Of a stretch of 64,000 nucleotides of DNA, positions 51,385 to 59,065 are shown in pieces. The stretch is from NCBI RefSeq assembly GCF_001428525.1, contig NZ_LMHW01000010.1, positions 248,341 to 312,340 on the forward strand, read 5' to 3'. The first letter of the stretch is position 1, and each line of letters begins with the position of its first letter. The position numbers and the translations under genes are program-made. The stretch is from Flavobacterium sp. Root186 (lineage in GTDB: Bacteria > Bacteroidota > Bacteroidia > Flavobacteriales > Flavobacteriaceae). The notes beneath the pieces were generated by a model. That model had not been told where the DNA came from, did not search any database, and saw only the letters and a program-made list of their open reading frames with translations.

Positions 51385-51945
51385 TTACAAATTCTCGATC
51401 TGAATACGGTTTTTATCTTTCAGCTGTTTGAAATAAGTAGGGGTAAAACCCGTAATTTTCTTGAACTGATTGCTTAAATGTGCTACGTTGCTGTAGTTTA
51501 AAAGATCGGCAATTTCGCTTAATGAAAGCTCATTGTAAATCAATAACTCTTTTACCTTTTCTATTTTTTGGCTGATAAAGTATTTTTCGATGGTTGTATT
51601 TTCAATCTCAGAAAAAAGATTGCTCAGCGAATTGTAATCCTGGTTGAGGTTTTCTGCTAAATAATCAGATAAATTGATTTTGAGTTCGTTGTTTTTATGA
51701 TGAACCAAATCGACAATGAGGTTTTTTATTTTCTCGATAGTTTTGGTTTTTTTATCATCCAATAAATCAAAACCTAAAGCTTGCAGGTTTTTAAGCAAAA
51801 TTTCTTTTTGAGAATCGGTAATATCATCTTGTAGTTCGACTTCGCCTAATTCAACAGAAATAGTCTGAAGTCCGAGTTTATCCAACTCAGACTCCACAAC
51901 CATTTTGCATCGGGCGCACACCATGTTTTTGATGTAGAGCTTCAT
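51385..51945 (-). CDS. AraC-type regulator fused to an N-terminal heavy-metal-associated domain
   Basis: The 186-residue product starts at 51945 (MKLYIKNMVC), since upstream in-frame residues overlap the neighbouring gene. Residues 1-60 form a compact HMA-like ferredoxin fold with the CxxC metal motif CARC (C10, C13). The C-terminal 110 residues hold an AraC double helix-turn-helix (EKVKELLIYNELSLSEIADLLNYSNVAHLSNQFKKITGFTPTYF). A direct copper- or metal-sensing regulator is suggested. The start lies 2 bases after the DUF3347 gene, and copA is next downstream beyond a repeat. Confidence 0.87.
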   Translation of the reverse strand: MKLYIKNMVCARCKMVVESELDKLGLQTISVELGEVELQDDITDSQKEILLKNLQALGFDLLDDKKTKTIEKIKNLIVDLVHHKNNELKINLSDYLAENLNQDYNSLSNLFSEIENTTIEKYFISQKIEKVKELLIYNELSLSEIADLLNYSNVAHLSNQFKKITGFTPTYFKQLKDKNRIQIENL

Positions 51946-51947
51946 AT

Positions 51948-52478
51948 TTATTTGATGGTTTCTACCACGTTTCCGCAAGTCAGCATCGAAGAACCGTAGT
52001 ACGGATTCTTAACTGCTTTTTCTTTGCTTAACCAGTCTGCATCTGCCATTGGGCAATATTGCTTGTAAACCGGCTGGTCTGGACTTGAAACTTTTATAAG
52101 ATCGTAAGTGCTTTTAGAAAGTGATTTGAAAGTTTCGCGCTGTTTTTTAAGATCTGAAGTACCTGAAATACTTTTGGCATCGGCGGTTAATTTTTTTACC
52201 ACTTTCATCCATACAGTATGTTCATTACTTTTTAGTTTGTCCATTTTTATGGCAGTAATAGCATCTAATAAATCTTTGGCTTTCGCCGAAGTTGCTTTAG
52301 CATCGCTTTTAATTAAAGCATCTTTTACAGTAAAATAAGCATCATAAACAGCTTGCAATTGTGTTGATTCTGTAATCTCAATTGCATTTTTTTCTGTTTT
52401 TGCTGCACGTGCCTGAATTGTATTTGCAGAAAATAATAATGTGATTATTGCTGCTATAGTTAATATTGTGTTTTTCAT
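51948..52478 (-). CDS. DUF3347 domain-containing periplasmic protein
   Basis: The 176-residue protein has a signal peptide (1-22). A DUF3347 domain follows: LQAVYDAYFTVKDALIKSDAKATSAKAKDLLDAI (about 41-75) and a helical bundle. The C-terminal part has QYCPMADADWLSKEKAVKNPYYGSSMLTCG (about 140-172), whose CPMA and MLTCG segments resemble metal-binding Cys/Met sites. DUF3347 also occurs at the C-terminus of CusB-type copper proteins. It is co-transcribed with the HMA-AraC gene 2 bases downstream. Confidence 0.9.
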   Translation of the reverse strand: MKNTILTIAAIITLLFSANTIQARAAKTEKNAIEITESTQLQAVYDAYFTVKDALIKSDAKATSAKAKDLLDAITAIKMDKLKSNEHTVWMKVVKKLTADAKSISGTSDLKKQRETFKSLSKSTYDLIKVSSPDQPVYKQYCPMADADWLSKEKAVKNPYYGSSMLTCGNVVETIK

Positions 52479-52489
52479 TGTATGTAAAT

Positions 52490-52651
52490 TTTGACAGAGA
52501 ATGTAATTTTTTCTCTAAGTTAAATAATTTTAATTTTTTATAGGATGTTTTAATCTCGGAATCCCGATAGCTATAGGGAGCAAAGTTTAATTTTTTCTTC
52601 GAACCTTTGTGCCTTCGTGGCAGAACATAATTATGGCTGTCAGAAATAGAA
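52490..52651. other. Intergenic gap with a CCCGATAGCTATAGGG palindrome
   Basis: A near-perfect palindrome, CCCGATAGCTATAGGG at 52563-52578, recalls the CCCGATAGTTATCGGG hairpin at 51352-51367. Nearby TTTGTGCCTTCGTGGC words are of the same kind as other gaps. No gene is visible. Confidence 0.6.
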
Positions 52652-53035
52652 TTATTTTATTTTTGGAATTAACCAAATAGAGGTAAAACCATCAGAAATA
52701 CTGGCGGTTTTATAGTAAGATATAGATTTCTCAGGAGAGAAATTAAAGAGATTATTTTCGAATTCAAATTCGTTTGTGGTAAGCAGACTAAATTGTAAAG
52801 CAGTAGTTGTACAGCTCGAATGATCACATTTTCCACTGCAGCCGTGCTGGTCTTTTGAGTCATGACCTTTCTTGCAGCAATTTTCCTGACAAGAATCTGA
52901 ATTCTCTTTTTTAGAAGCAGCTTTCTTTTCGCACGAAGTTTTCTCAGCAGATTTTCCACACGCATAACTTGAACTGGACATCAAAAAGAAGCCAAGAGTT
53001 AAAAGGAAAAGTAATATGTGGACTTTTTTCTTCAA
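52652..53035 (-). CDS. Secreted Cys/Lys-rich protein of unknown function
   Basis: I do not recognise a family. The 127-residue protein has a signal peptide (1-25, ending SSYA), then a Cys- and Lys-rich segment (about 26-75) with eleven Cys, including CCKKGHDSKDQHGCSGKCDHSSC. The second half has few Cys and ends GFTSIWLIPKIK. The layout is like a secreted metal-binding protein. It is the first gene of the copper cluster on this strand. A -7 box TAAATTTG (plus 53055-53062) lies about 20 bases upstream. Confidence 0.8.
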   Translation of the reverse strand: MKKKVHILLFLLTLGFFLMSSSSYACGKSAEKTSCEKKAASKKENSDSCQENCCKKGHDSKDQHGCSGKCDHSSCTTTALQFSLLTTNEFEFENNLFNFSPEKSISYYKTASISDGFTSIWLIPKIK

Positions 53036-53105
53036 TGAAAATGCTTTGGAATTACAAATTTAGATAATTTTTTTAAGAGCAGTTACTTATTTAAGATTTC
53101 AAATT

Positions 53106-53939
53106 TTATGTTTTCTTAAAATCAGTCGGCTTCATGTTTTTCTTCTTTTTAAAATAATTAGAAAGATGGCTTTCATCAGTAAAACCAAATTCGTAAGCAA
53201 TTTGTTTAATAGAAAGCTTGTCGTTATGAATGCGTTTTTCGATTAAAGTTGTTCGCAGGTTATTGATGTATTCGCGGTAACTGATAGAGAAAGTCCTTTT
53301 AAAATAAGCACTAAAATAAGTTTCGGCAATATTAAAATGACTGGCAATGACTTTTATCTGAACTAATTTCGGGTTATAAATATTCTGATGAATATAAGTG
53401 GCAATTTGTTCGTTGTCGATATGCGTCGATTCCATTCGCAAATTCATACCTCTTATCGTTTCTTTTATTAAACCAAAAATAGAAAGGATTTGATAAAAGA
53501 TTATGGGAGAAGTTGAAACATCGGTTTTACAATTATAAGCTGTTATATTCTCAATTGTGTTTTTCAGAATCGTTTTGCAAGGATCGTCTAATTTTAAAAC
53601 GGTTTCTTTTAATAATTTATCCCGCATAAAATTTTCCGGCGTGTGAATTAAGAATTCATCGCAGGTTAAATTTTGTTTAGAATTAAAATAATTATCAGTG
53701 AATTTGATATAAACAAAGCGAGTTGATTTTTTAATATCAAAATAATGTTCATCTTCTGGCGAAATCACAAATAGGTCGCCGGATTTATAAGGAAGAAAAT
53801 TATTGTTGAGGTGGTGAACGCCGCTTCCTTTCTTTATATATATGATTTCGTAATAGGTATGGGTGTGAGGCGGCAGATGAAATTTTTCATCTTCGAACTC
53901 ATGAATGACAAGAGTTTCAAATTGATTTAATTTCGGCAT
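53106..53939 (-). CDS. AraC-family transcriptional regulator with cupin sensor domain
   Basis: The 277-residue protein has an N-terminal cupin-like domain (about 10-95, LPPHTHTYYEIIYIKKGSGVHHL) that typically binds a small ligand. A linker follows, then a C-terminal AraC domain (about 175-275, QIKVIASHFNIAETYFSAYFKRTFSISYREYINNLR, and KQIAYEFGFTDESHLSNYFKKKKNMKP). It is divergent from the MFS exporter at 54042, with a palindrome between them, so control of that gene is likely. The ligand is unknown. Confidence 0.9.
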   Translation of the reverse strand: MPKLNQFETLVIHEFEDEKFHLPPHTHTYYEIIYIKKGSGVHHLNNNFLPYKSGDLFVISPEDEHYFDIKKSTRFVYIKFTDNYFNSKQNLTCDEFLIHTPENFMRDKLLKETVLKLDDPCKTILKNTIENITAYNCKTDVSTSPIIFYQILSIFGLIKETIRGMNLRMESTHIDNEQIATYIHQNIYNPKLVQIKVIASHFNIAETYFSAYFKRTFSISYREYINNLRTTLIEKRIHNDKLSIKQIAYEFGFTDESHLSNYFKKKKNMKPTDFKKT

Positions 53940-53960
53940 GTCTTATTATTACAAGTTTAT

Positions 53961-53976
53961 GTTGTAAATGTACAAC
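53961..53976. promoter_or_regulatory. 16-bp palindrome between divergent araC and MFS genes
   Basis: GTTGTA, four bases (AATG), then TACAAC: six-base arms are exactly symmetric. It is centred in the 102-base space between the starts at 53939 and 54042, upstream of the MFS -7 box at 53998. Binding by the adjacent AraC protein is inferred. Confidence 0.55.
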
Positions 53977-53997
53977 TATTTTCTTGTTTAATGGTGT

Positions 53998-54005
53998 TAA
54001 ATTTG
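53998..54005 (+). promoter_or_regulatory. -7 box of the MFS gene
   Basis: TAAATTTG matches the TAnnTTTG consensus, 37 bases before the start at 54042. No TTG lies at the usual spacing, so activation by a regulator would fit. Confidence 0.5.
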
Positions 54006-54041
54006 CACTGTAGAAAGTCTTTCCCTTTCTTATCAAATCAA

Positions 54042-55208
54042 ATGAAAAAAAGTCTTATTGCACTCTCTTTTGGAGGCTTAACAATCGGTATAACCGAATT
54101 TGTAATGATGGGTCTTCTTCCTGATATCGCTTCAGATATGAAAGTTAGTATTCCTGTTGCCGGATATTTAATTTCTGCCTATGCACTTGGAGTTGTTATT
54201 GGTGCTCCTTTATTAGTAATACTTGGAAGAAATTTTCCACCTAAAAAAATGCTTTTAATTTTAGCTTTAATGTTAACGGTTTTTAACGCGCTTTCGATTA
54301 TTGCACCTTCTTATAATTTTTTATTTGCTTCGCGATTTTTATCGGGATTACCGCATGGAGCCTTTTTTGGAGTGGGTGCAGTAGTTGCAAGCCGTTTAGC
54401 CGATAAAGGAAAAGAAGCACAGGCGATTGCTATTATGTTTTCGGGTTTAACCCTGGCTAATTTAATTGGTGTTCCTATCGGAACTTATATTGGTCATAAT
54501 TTTATCTGGCGTTATACTTTTGTGCTAATTGCAATTGTAGGCATGTTAACCTTTTTGCTTATTACCTTATGGATGCCAAAGTTAGATAAAGGTGAAACAG
54601 TAAATATGAAGAAACAATTAGAGTTTTTCAAGAGAACCGAAGCCTGGTTAATTATCGGTATCACTGCAATTGGTTTTGGAGGATTATTTGCCTGGATCAG
54701 TTATATCGCGCCTTTATTAATTAACGTTTCTAAATTTGGCGAAGGTGATGTTTCGTATATTTTAATTCTTGCCGGGCTTGGAATGGTAGTCGGAAATTTT
54801 GCCGGTGGAAAACTGGCAGATAAATATTCACCTGCACCAACCACTTTGGCATTATTGTTTGTCATGTCGATCGATTTGGTTTTAGTTTACTTCTTTTCAT
54901 CAAATCAATATATTTCATTGTTTTTAACATTTTTAACGGGTGCTATTTCTTTCTCAGTTATTGCACCAATTCAAATGTTGATGATACGAACTGCAAAAGG
55001 AGCAGAGATGATTGCTTCGGCTTCTTTGCAGGGAAGTTTTAATATAGGAAACGCTCTTGGGGCTTTTCTAGGCGGATTACCTTTAACTGCGGGATATAGT
55101 TATGAATCTCCAAATCTTATAGGAGTTGGAATGTCTATTGTTGGAATGCTGATAACGGTGACATTAATTAAAATCCGCAAGAACGATTTGAAGCTTCAAA
55201 GCGCATAA
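54042..55208 (+). CDS. MFS efflux transporter (AraJ/YdhP-like)
   Basis: The start at 54042 (MKKSLIALSFGGLTIG) is preferred over the in-frame ATG at 53991, which lies upstream of the likely transcription start. The product has 388 residues and twelve membrane segments. ITEFVMMGLLPDIASDM in helix 1, GARYLSGLPHGAFFGVG-like segments (FLSGLPHGAFFGVGA) and the IGTYIGHNFIWRYTF motif match the AraJ/YdhP/PbuE drug or sugar-efflux subfamily. The substrate is unknown. It is divergent from its probable AraC regulator and followed by a terminator. Confidence 0.9.
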   Translation: MKKSLIALSFGGLTIGITEFVMMGLLPDIASDMKVSIPVAGYLISAYALGVVIGAPLLVILGRNFPPKKMLLILALMLTVFNALSIIAPSYNFLFASRFLSGLPHGAFFGVGAVVASRLADKGKEAQAIAIMFSGLTLANLIGVPIGTYIGHNFIWRYTFVLIAIVGMLTFLLITLWMPKLDKGETVNMKKQLEFFKRTEAWLIIGITAIGFGGLFAWISYIAPLLINVSKFGEGDVSYILILAGLGMVVGNFAGGKLADKYSPAPTTLALLFVMSIDLVLVYFFSSNQYISLFLTFLTGAISFSVIAPIQMLMIRTAKGAEMIASASLQGSFNIGNALGAFLGGLPLTAGYSYESPNLIGVGMSIVGMLITVTLIKIRKNDLKLQSA

Positions 55209-55231
55209 GTTTTATATTCTCAATAACTATT

Positions 55232-55262
55232 AAACCCTTAGATTATCTCTAAGGGTTTTTTT
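55232..55262 (+). terminator. Terminator after the MFS gene
   Basis: AAACCCTTAGA (55232-55242) and TCTAAGGGTTT (55248-55258) form an 11-bp stem with a 5-base loop, followed by a T run. Confidence 0.9.
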
Positions 55263-55832
55263 GTGCCCAAAATTTATTTAGGATTTGTTTAGGGTTTCGA
55301 ATGCTTCTTTTATGGCTAAAATAGAAAGGCAAAAACAAATTATGGATTTCTTTTTGAAAGAAAAGCTTGTTAAAAATACTATCGATTAAAAAAAATTAAT
55401 GATTTTCGAATCAATATTAAATGTTAAAAACACACTTAAAAATTTATTAAATTGTAAGCTTGTAATCGATTGTTTTTTTAGATAAAATCATAACAAATCA
55501 TCGAATTACGATAATATATTTAATATTTATATATCGATAAAATTACATAAGTCGTATAAAAAAGCTATTTTATTTTTAATATGTAATCTTATTTATGAAA
55601 TTTTTATGAATTTTAATTTTTTATATAAAAAAAATATCTATGTTTGTGTAATCGATTACAACTTTTTTAGACATTGTTAATAGAAGTTTCGATTCTTACA
55701 AAAAACGAATGATTAAAATTCAAAAATAGTATAGACCTACTCTTTGTTGTTATTAGCAGAGACAGGGCTTACAAACAAAAAAAGAACCACAAAAACCACT
55801 TTTAAACAATTTACTAACTTAAACAAACAACC
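55263..55832. other. Long AT-rich regulatory gap upstream of susC
   Basis: About 570 bases of very AT-rich sequence without a convincing gene. It holds several AATCGATT-type half sites (55463, TGTAATCGATTG; 55647, perfect palindrome), a -7 box and a leader of about 175 bases ahead of susC. A 25-codon frame at 55312-55389 is not supported. Confidence 0.6.
55639..55660 (+). promoter_or_regulatory. susC promoter -7 box with abutting LacI-type operator
   Basis: TATGTTTG (55639-55646) fits the -7 consensus. The 14-base perfect palindrome TGTAATCGATTACA follows immediately at 55647-55660, covering the predicted transcription start. Its central CG and A/T-rich arms are typical LacI-family operators. 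A partial copy is at about 55461. No LacI gene is in the window. Confidence 0.55.
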
Positions 55833-58800
55833 ATGAATTTTAAAGATTTATTAAACAAGGGAGCAAATCATTGCTTTGCATTTGTTTTTTTATTGTGTTT
55901 GCTGTTGAGCAATCGAGCGAATGCTCAGACAGTGACAATAGAAGGAACCGTTAAGGATGCAGCCGGACTTTCTTTGCCAGGGGTTAATGTACTGGAGAAA
56001 GGAACGAAGAACGGGACTTCTACAGATTTTGACGGCCACTATAAATTAAAATTGACCAATCCAAAAGCGGTTTTAAGCTTTTCATTTATAGGATTTAAAA
56101 GTATTGAAATACCTACAGAAGGGAAAGCCAAAGTAAATGCAACTATGTCTGAAGATTCAAACAACTTAAATGAGGTTGTTGTAATTGGATATGGTACTTC
56201 AAAAAAATCTGATTTAACGGGTGCGGTGGCTACATTTTCTGGAAATGAAATGCGTAAAATTCCTGTTCCTAACGTAGCAGAAGCTTTAACGGGTCGTATA
56301 GCAGGGGTTCAGGTAACTTCATCTGAAGGTTCGCCGGATTCAAACGTGCAGATTAGAATTCGTGGAAACGGTTCTTTAACGCAGGATGCTTCTCCATTGT
56401 ACATTGTAGATGGATTTCCGGTAAACAATATTAATGATATTTCTTCTTCTGATATTGATACGATGACCATATTAAAAGATGCTTCGTCTACTGCAATCTA
56501 TGGTTCCAGAGGTGCGTATGGAGTTGTTATTGTTACAACTAAGAAAGGTAAAGATGGTAAAGTCACCGTAAACTATAACATGTTTTATGGTATGAAAAAG
56601 ATAGCCAATACTATTGATGTTACAGCTCCTGAAGATTATGTGAAATGGCAGTATGAGTATGCTTTGCTTAAGGACAACACTGATCTAAGTTCGTATGAAA
56701 AATATTTTGGGTCATGGAATGATTATGATATGTACAAAGGCATAAAAGGTAATGACTGGCAAAGACAGGTTTTTGGACGTACAGGTGAAGTTCAAAGCCG
56801 TGACTTATCTATTCGCGGCGGTTCAGACAAAATGAACTATAATTTCAATTATGCTCATTATGATGAAAAAGCAATCATGAACGGGTCAGATTTTAACAGA
56901 AACAACTTGTCGCTGGCTTTAAACAGTAAGGCTTCTGATAAAGTAGATTTGAGTTTTACAGTTCGTTATTCAGATACTGAAATTAATGGAGGGGGAATGA
57001 ATGAACAAAATGAGGTTTCATCAGCAGATTCTCGTTTAAAAAATATTGTGGGATATGCTCCAATTCCGGTTCCGGGTTTAACAACTGATGATACAGATGA
57101 AGCGGTGTCAGATAATTTAACGCATCCTTTTGTAGCTATTGCTGATACTGACCGCCAGCAGTTTAGAAAAAACTTTAATATGCTGGGAAGTTTTTCATGG
57201 AAACTTACTTCAGATTTAGTGTTTAAAACAGAATTAGGTCTGGATAATTATAATTACCTAGACTATCGTTATTTTGGACGCTCTACTTATTATGTGAAAA
57301 ATAATCCGGCGGCAGAAAGACAAGGTATGCCTGCCATGATATTGGGAGACAGAAAAGATACCCGTTTTAGAAATGCAAATACCCTGAACTATGATTTGAA
57401 AAAATTTGTTGGAGAAAATCATAACTTAAAATTGCTTTTTGGTGAAGAGTCTATTGAATACAAAAGAAATGATGTAAACACTGCCATTCATGGTTATCCA
57501 TTAACATTTGGTTTGGATCAGGCCAAAAAATTAACGACTCAGGGAACACCGGTTTCTGTGGATAATTTCTATTTCCCGGATGATAAATTACTTTCATTTT
57601 TTGGTCGTGTAAATTACGAGTATAAAGATCGTTACCTTTTTACAGCAACCTATCGTGCCGATGGTTCAAGTAAATTTTTAGGTGATAATAAATGGGGATT
57701 TTTCCCGGCTGCAGCTGCAGCATGGAAAATTTCGGGAGAAGAGTTTATGAAAAATGCTTCATGGGTTAATTTGCTTAAACTTAGAGTAAGTTATGGTGAA
57801 GCAGGAAACAACAATATCCCGACAGGACAAATGGTTCAGAGTTTTACCTCTACAACATCTACCTGGATTAACGGTGTTGATAATTACTGGGCACCTTCTA
57901 AAACAATGGCAAACCCGGATTTGAAATGGGAAACTACTGTTACTCAAAATTTAGGTTTAGATTTCGATTTGTTCAAAAACCGTGTTACGGGATCTGTTGA
58001 GGTTTATAAAAACATTACAAAAGATTTATTGATAAACTTCCCAATTTCCGGAGGATATGATTTTCAGTACAGAAATATGGGTGAAGTTCAAAACAGCGGA
58101 GTTGAGGCAACTTTAAATCTTAACCTAATCGAAAGAGAAAAATTCGGTGTAAGCTTATCGTTTAATGCAGGATTCAACACCAATAAAATTAACTCACTTG
58201 GTGTAATGAATAACTTTGGTGCAAGTTCTGGATGGGCTTCCACGGCTATTGGAAATGATTATTTAGTAAACGTAGGCCAGTCAATAGGTGTCATGTATGG
58301 ATATAAAAGTGACGGACGTTACGAAGTATCTGATTTCAATTATAACGCAGGAACTTACACTTTAAAAACCGGAGTACCAGATGGAACTACAATTGTAGGA
58401 ACTATGAAGCCAGGTGCAATGAAGTTAAAAGATATCAATAATGATGGGAAAGTAGATGCTAACGACCTTACGGTTATCGGAAATGCAAATCCAAAAACTA
58501 CAGGAGGTTTTGTGCTGAATGCCAATGCATATGGCTTTGATCTTTCTGCAGCATTTAACTACAGCATCGGGAATGATGTATACAATGCCAACAAAGTTGA
58601 ATTTTCTACTTCAATTCCAAACGGACAATATAGAAATTTAAATACTGAAATGGCTGACGGGACAAGATGGACAAACTTTGATCCTAACACAGGACAATTA
58701 GTAACAGATCCTGCAGCGCTTACTGCCTTAAATGCAAATACTACAATGTGGTCGCCTTATATGCCGCGTTATGTTTTTAGTGACTGGGCAGTAGAAGACG

Positions 58801-59045
58801 GGTCTTTTTTAAGACTTAATACTTTGAGTTTAGGTTATACTACACCAAATGATTTAACTTCTGCTTTAGGCGTTTCTAAGTTAAGATTTTACTTAACTGC
58901 AAGTAACGTATTTGTCTGGACAAAATACACTGGGCAAGATCCTGAAGCTTCAACAAGAAGAAATACGCCGCTGACTCCTGGGGTTGATTATTCGGCTTAT
59001 CCAAGAAGCAGACAGTTGATATTTGGTTTAAACCTTAATTTTTAA
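55833..59045 (+). CDS. SusC/RagA-type TonB-dependent outer-membrane transporter
   Basis: SusC homologues import oligosaccharides across the outer membrane with a SusD lipoprotein lid. The 1070-residue protein has a signal peptide (to about 32). A carboxypeptidase D regulatory-like domain follows (about 35-110, IEGTVKDAAGLSLPGVNVLEKGTKNGTSTDFDG), then a TonB box/plug (LNEVVVIGYG; RIAGVQVTSSEGSPDSNVQIRIRG; PLYIVDGFPV) and a long beta-barrel ending SRQLIFGLNLNF. All SusC signatures are present. It heads an operon with susD 20 bases downstream. Confidence 0.96.
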   Translation: MNFKDLLNKGANHCFAFVFLLCLLLSNRANAQTVTIEGTVKDAAGLSLPGVNVLEKGTKNGTSTDFDGHYKLKLTNPKAVLSFSFIGFKSIEIPTEGKAKVNATMSEDSNNLNEVVVIGYGTSKKSDLTGAVATFSGNEMRKIPVPNVAEALTGRIAGVQVTSSEGSPDSNVQIRIRGNGSLTQDASPLYIVDGFPVNNINDISSSDIDTMTILKDASSTAIYGSRGAYGVVIVTTKKGKDGKVTVNYNMFYGMKKIANTIDVTAPEDYVKWQYEYALLKDNTDLSSYEKYFGSWNDYDMYKGIKGNDWQRQVFGRTGEVQSRDLSIRGGSDKMNYNFNYAHYDEKAIMNGSDFNRNNLSLALNSKASDKVDLSFTVRYSDTEINGGGMNEQNEVSSADSRLKNIVGYAPIPVPGLTTDDTDEAVSDNLTHPFVAIADTDRQQFRKNFNMLGSFSWKLTSDLVFKTELGLDNYNYLDYRYFGRSTYYVKNNPAAERQGMPAMILGDRKDTRFRNANTLNYDLKKFVGENHNLKLLFGEESIEYKRNDVNTAIHGYPLTFGLDQAKKLTTQGTPVSVDNFYFPDDKLLSFFGRVNYEYKDRYLFTATYRADGSSKFLGDNKWGFFPAAAAAWKISGEEFMKNASWVNLLKLRVSYGEAGNNNIPTGQMVQSFTSTTSTWINGVDNYWAPSKTMANPDLKWETTVTQNLGLDFDLFKNRVTGSVEVYKNITKDLLINFPISGGYDFQYRNMGEVQNSGVEATLNLNLIEREKFGVSLSFNAGFNTNKINSLGVMNNFGASSGWASTAIGNDYLVNVGQSIGVMYGYKSDGRYEVSDFNYNAGTYTLKTGVPDGTTIVGTMKPGAMKLKDINNDGKVDANDLTVIGNANPKTTGGFVLNANAYGFDLSAAFNYSIGNDVYNANKVEFSTSIPNGQYRNLNTEMADGTRWTNFDPNTGQLVTDPAALTALNANTTMWSPYMPRYVFSDWAVEDGSFLRLNTLSLGYTTPNDLTSALGVSKLRFYLTASNVFVWTKYTGQDPEASTRRNTPLTPGVDYSAYPRSRQLIFGLNLNF

Positions 59046-59065
59046 TTCAGTAAAACTTTCACAAG

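Noticed and set aside
55312..55389. A 25-codon frame upstream of susC
   Set aside because: It is very short, has no recognisable feature and no promoter or terminator of its own.
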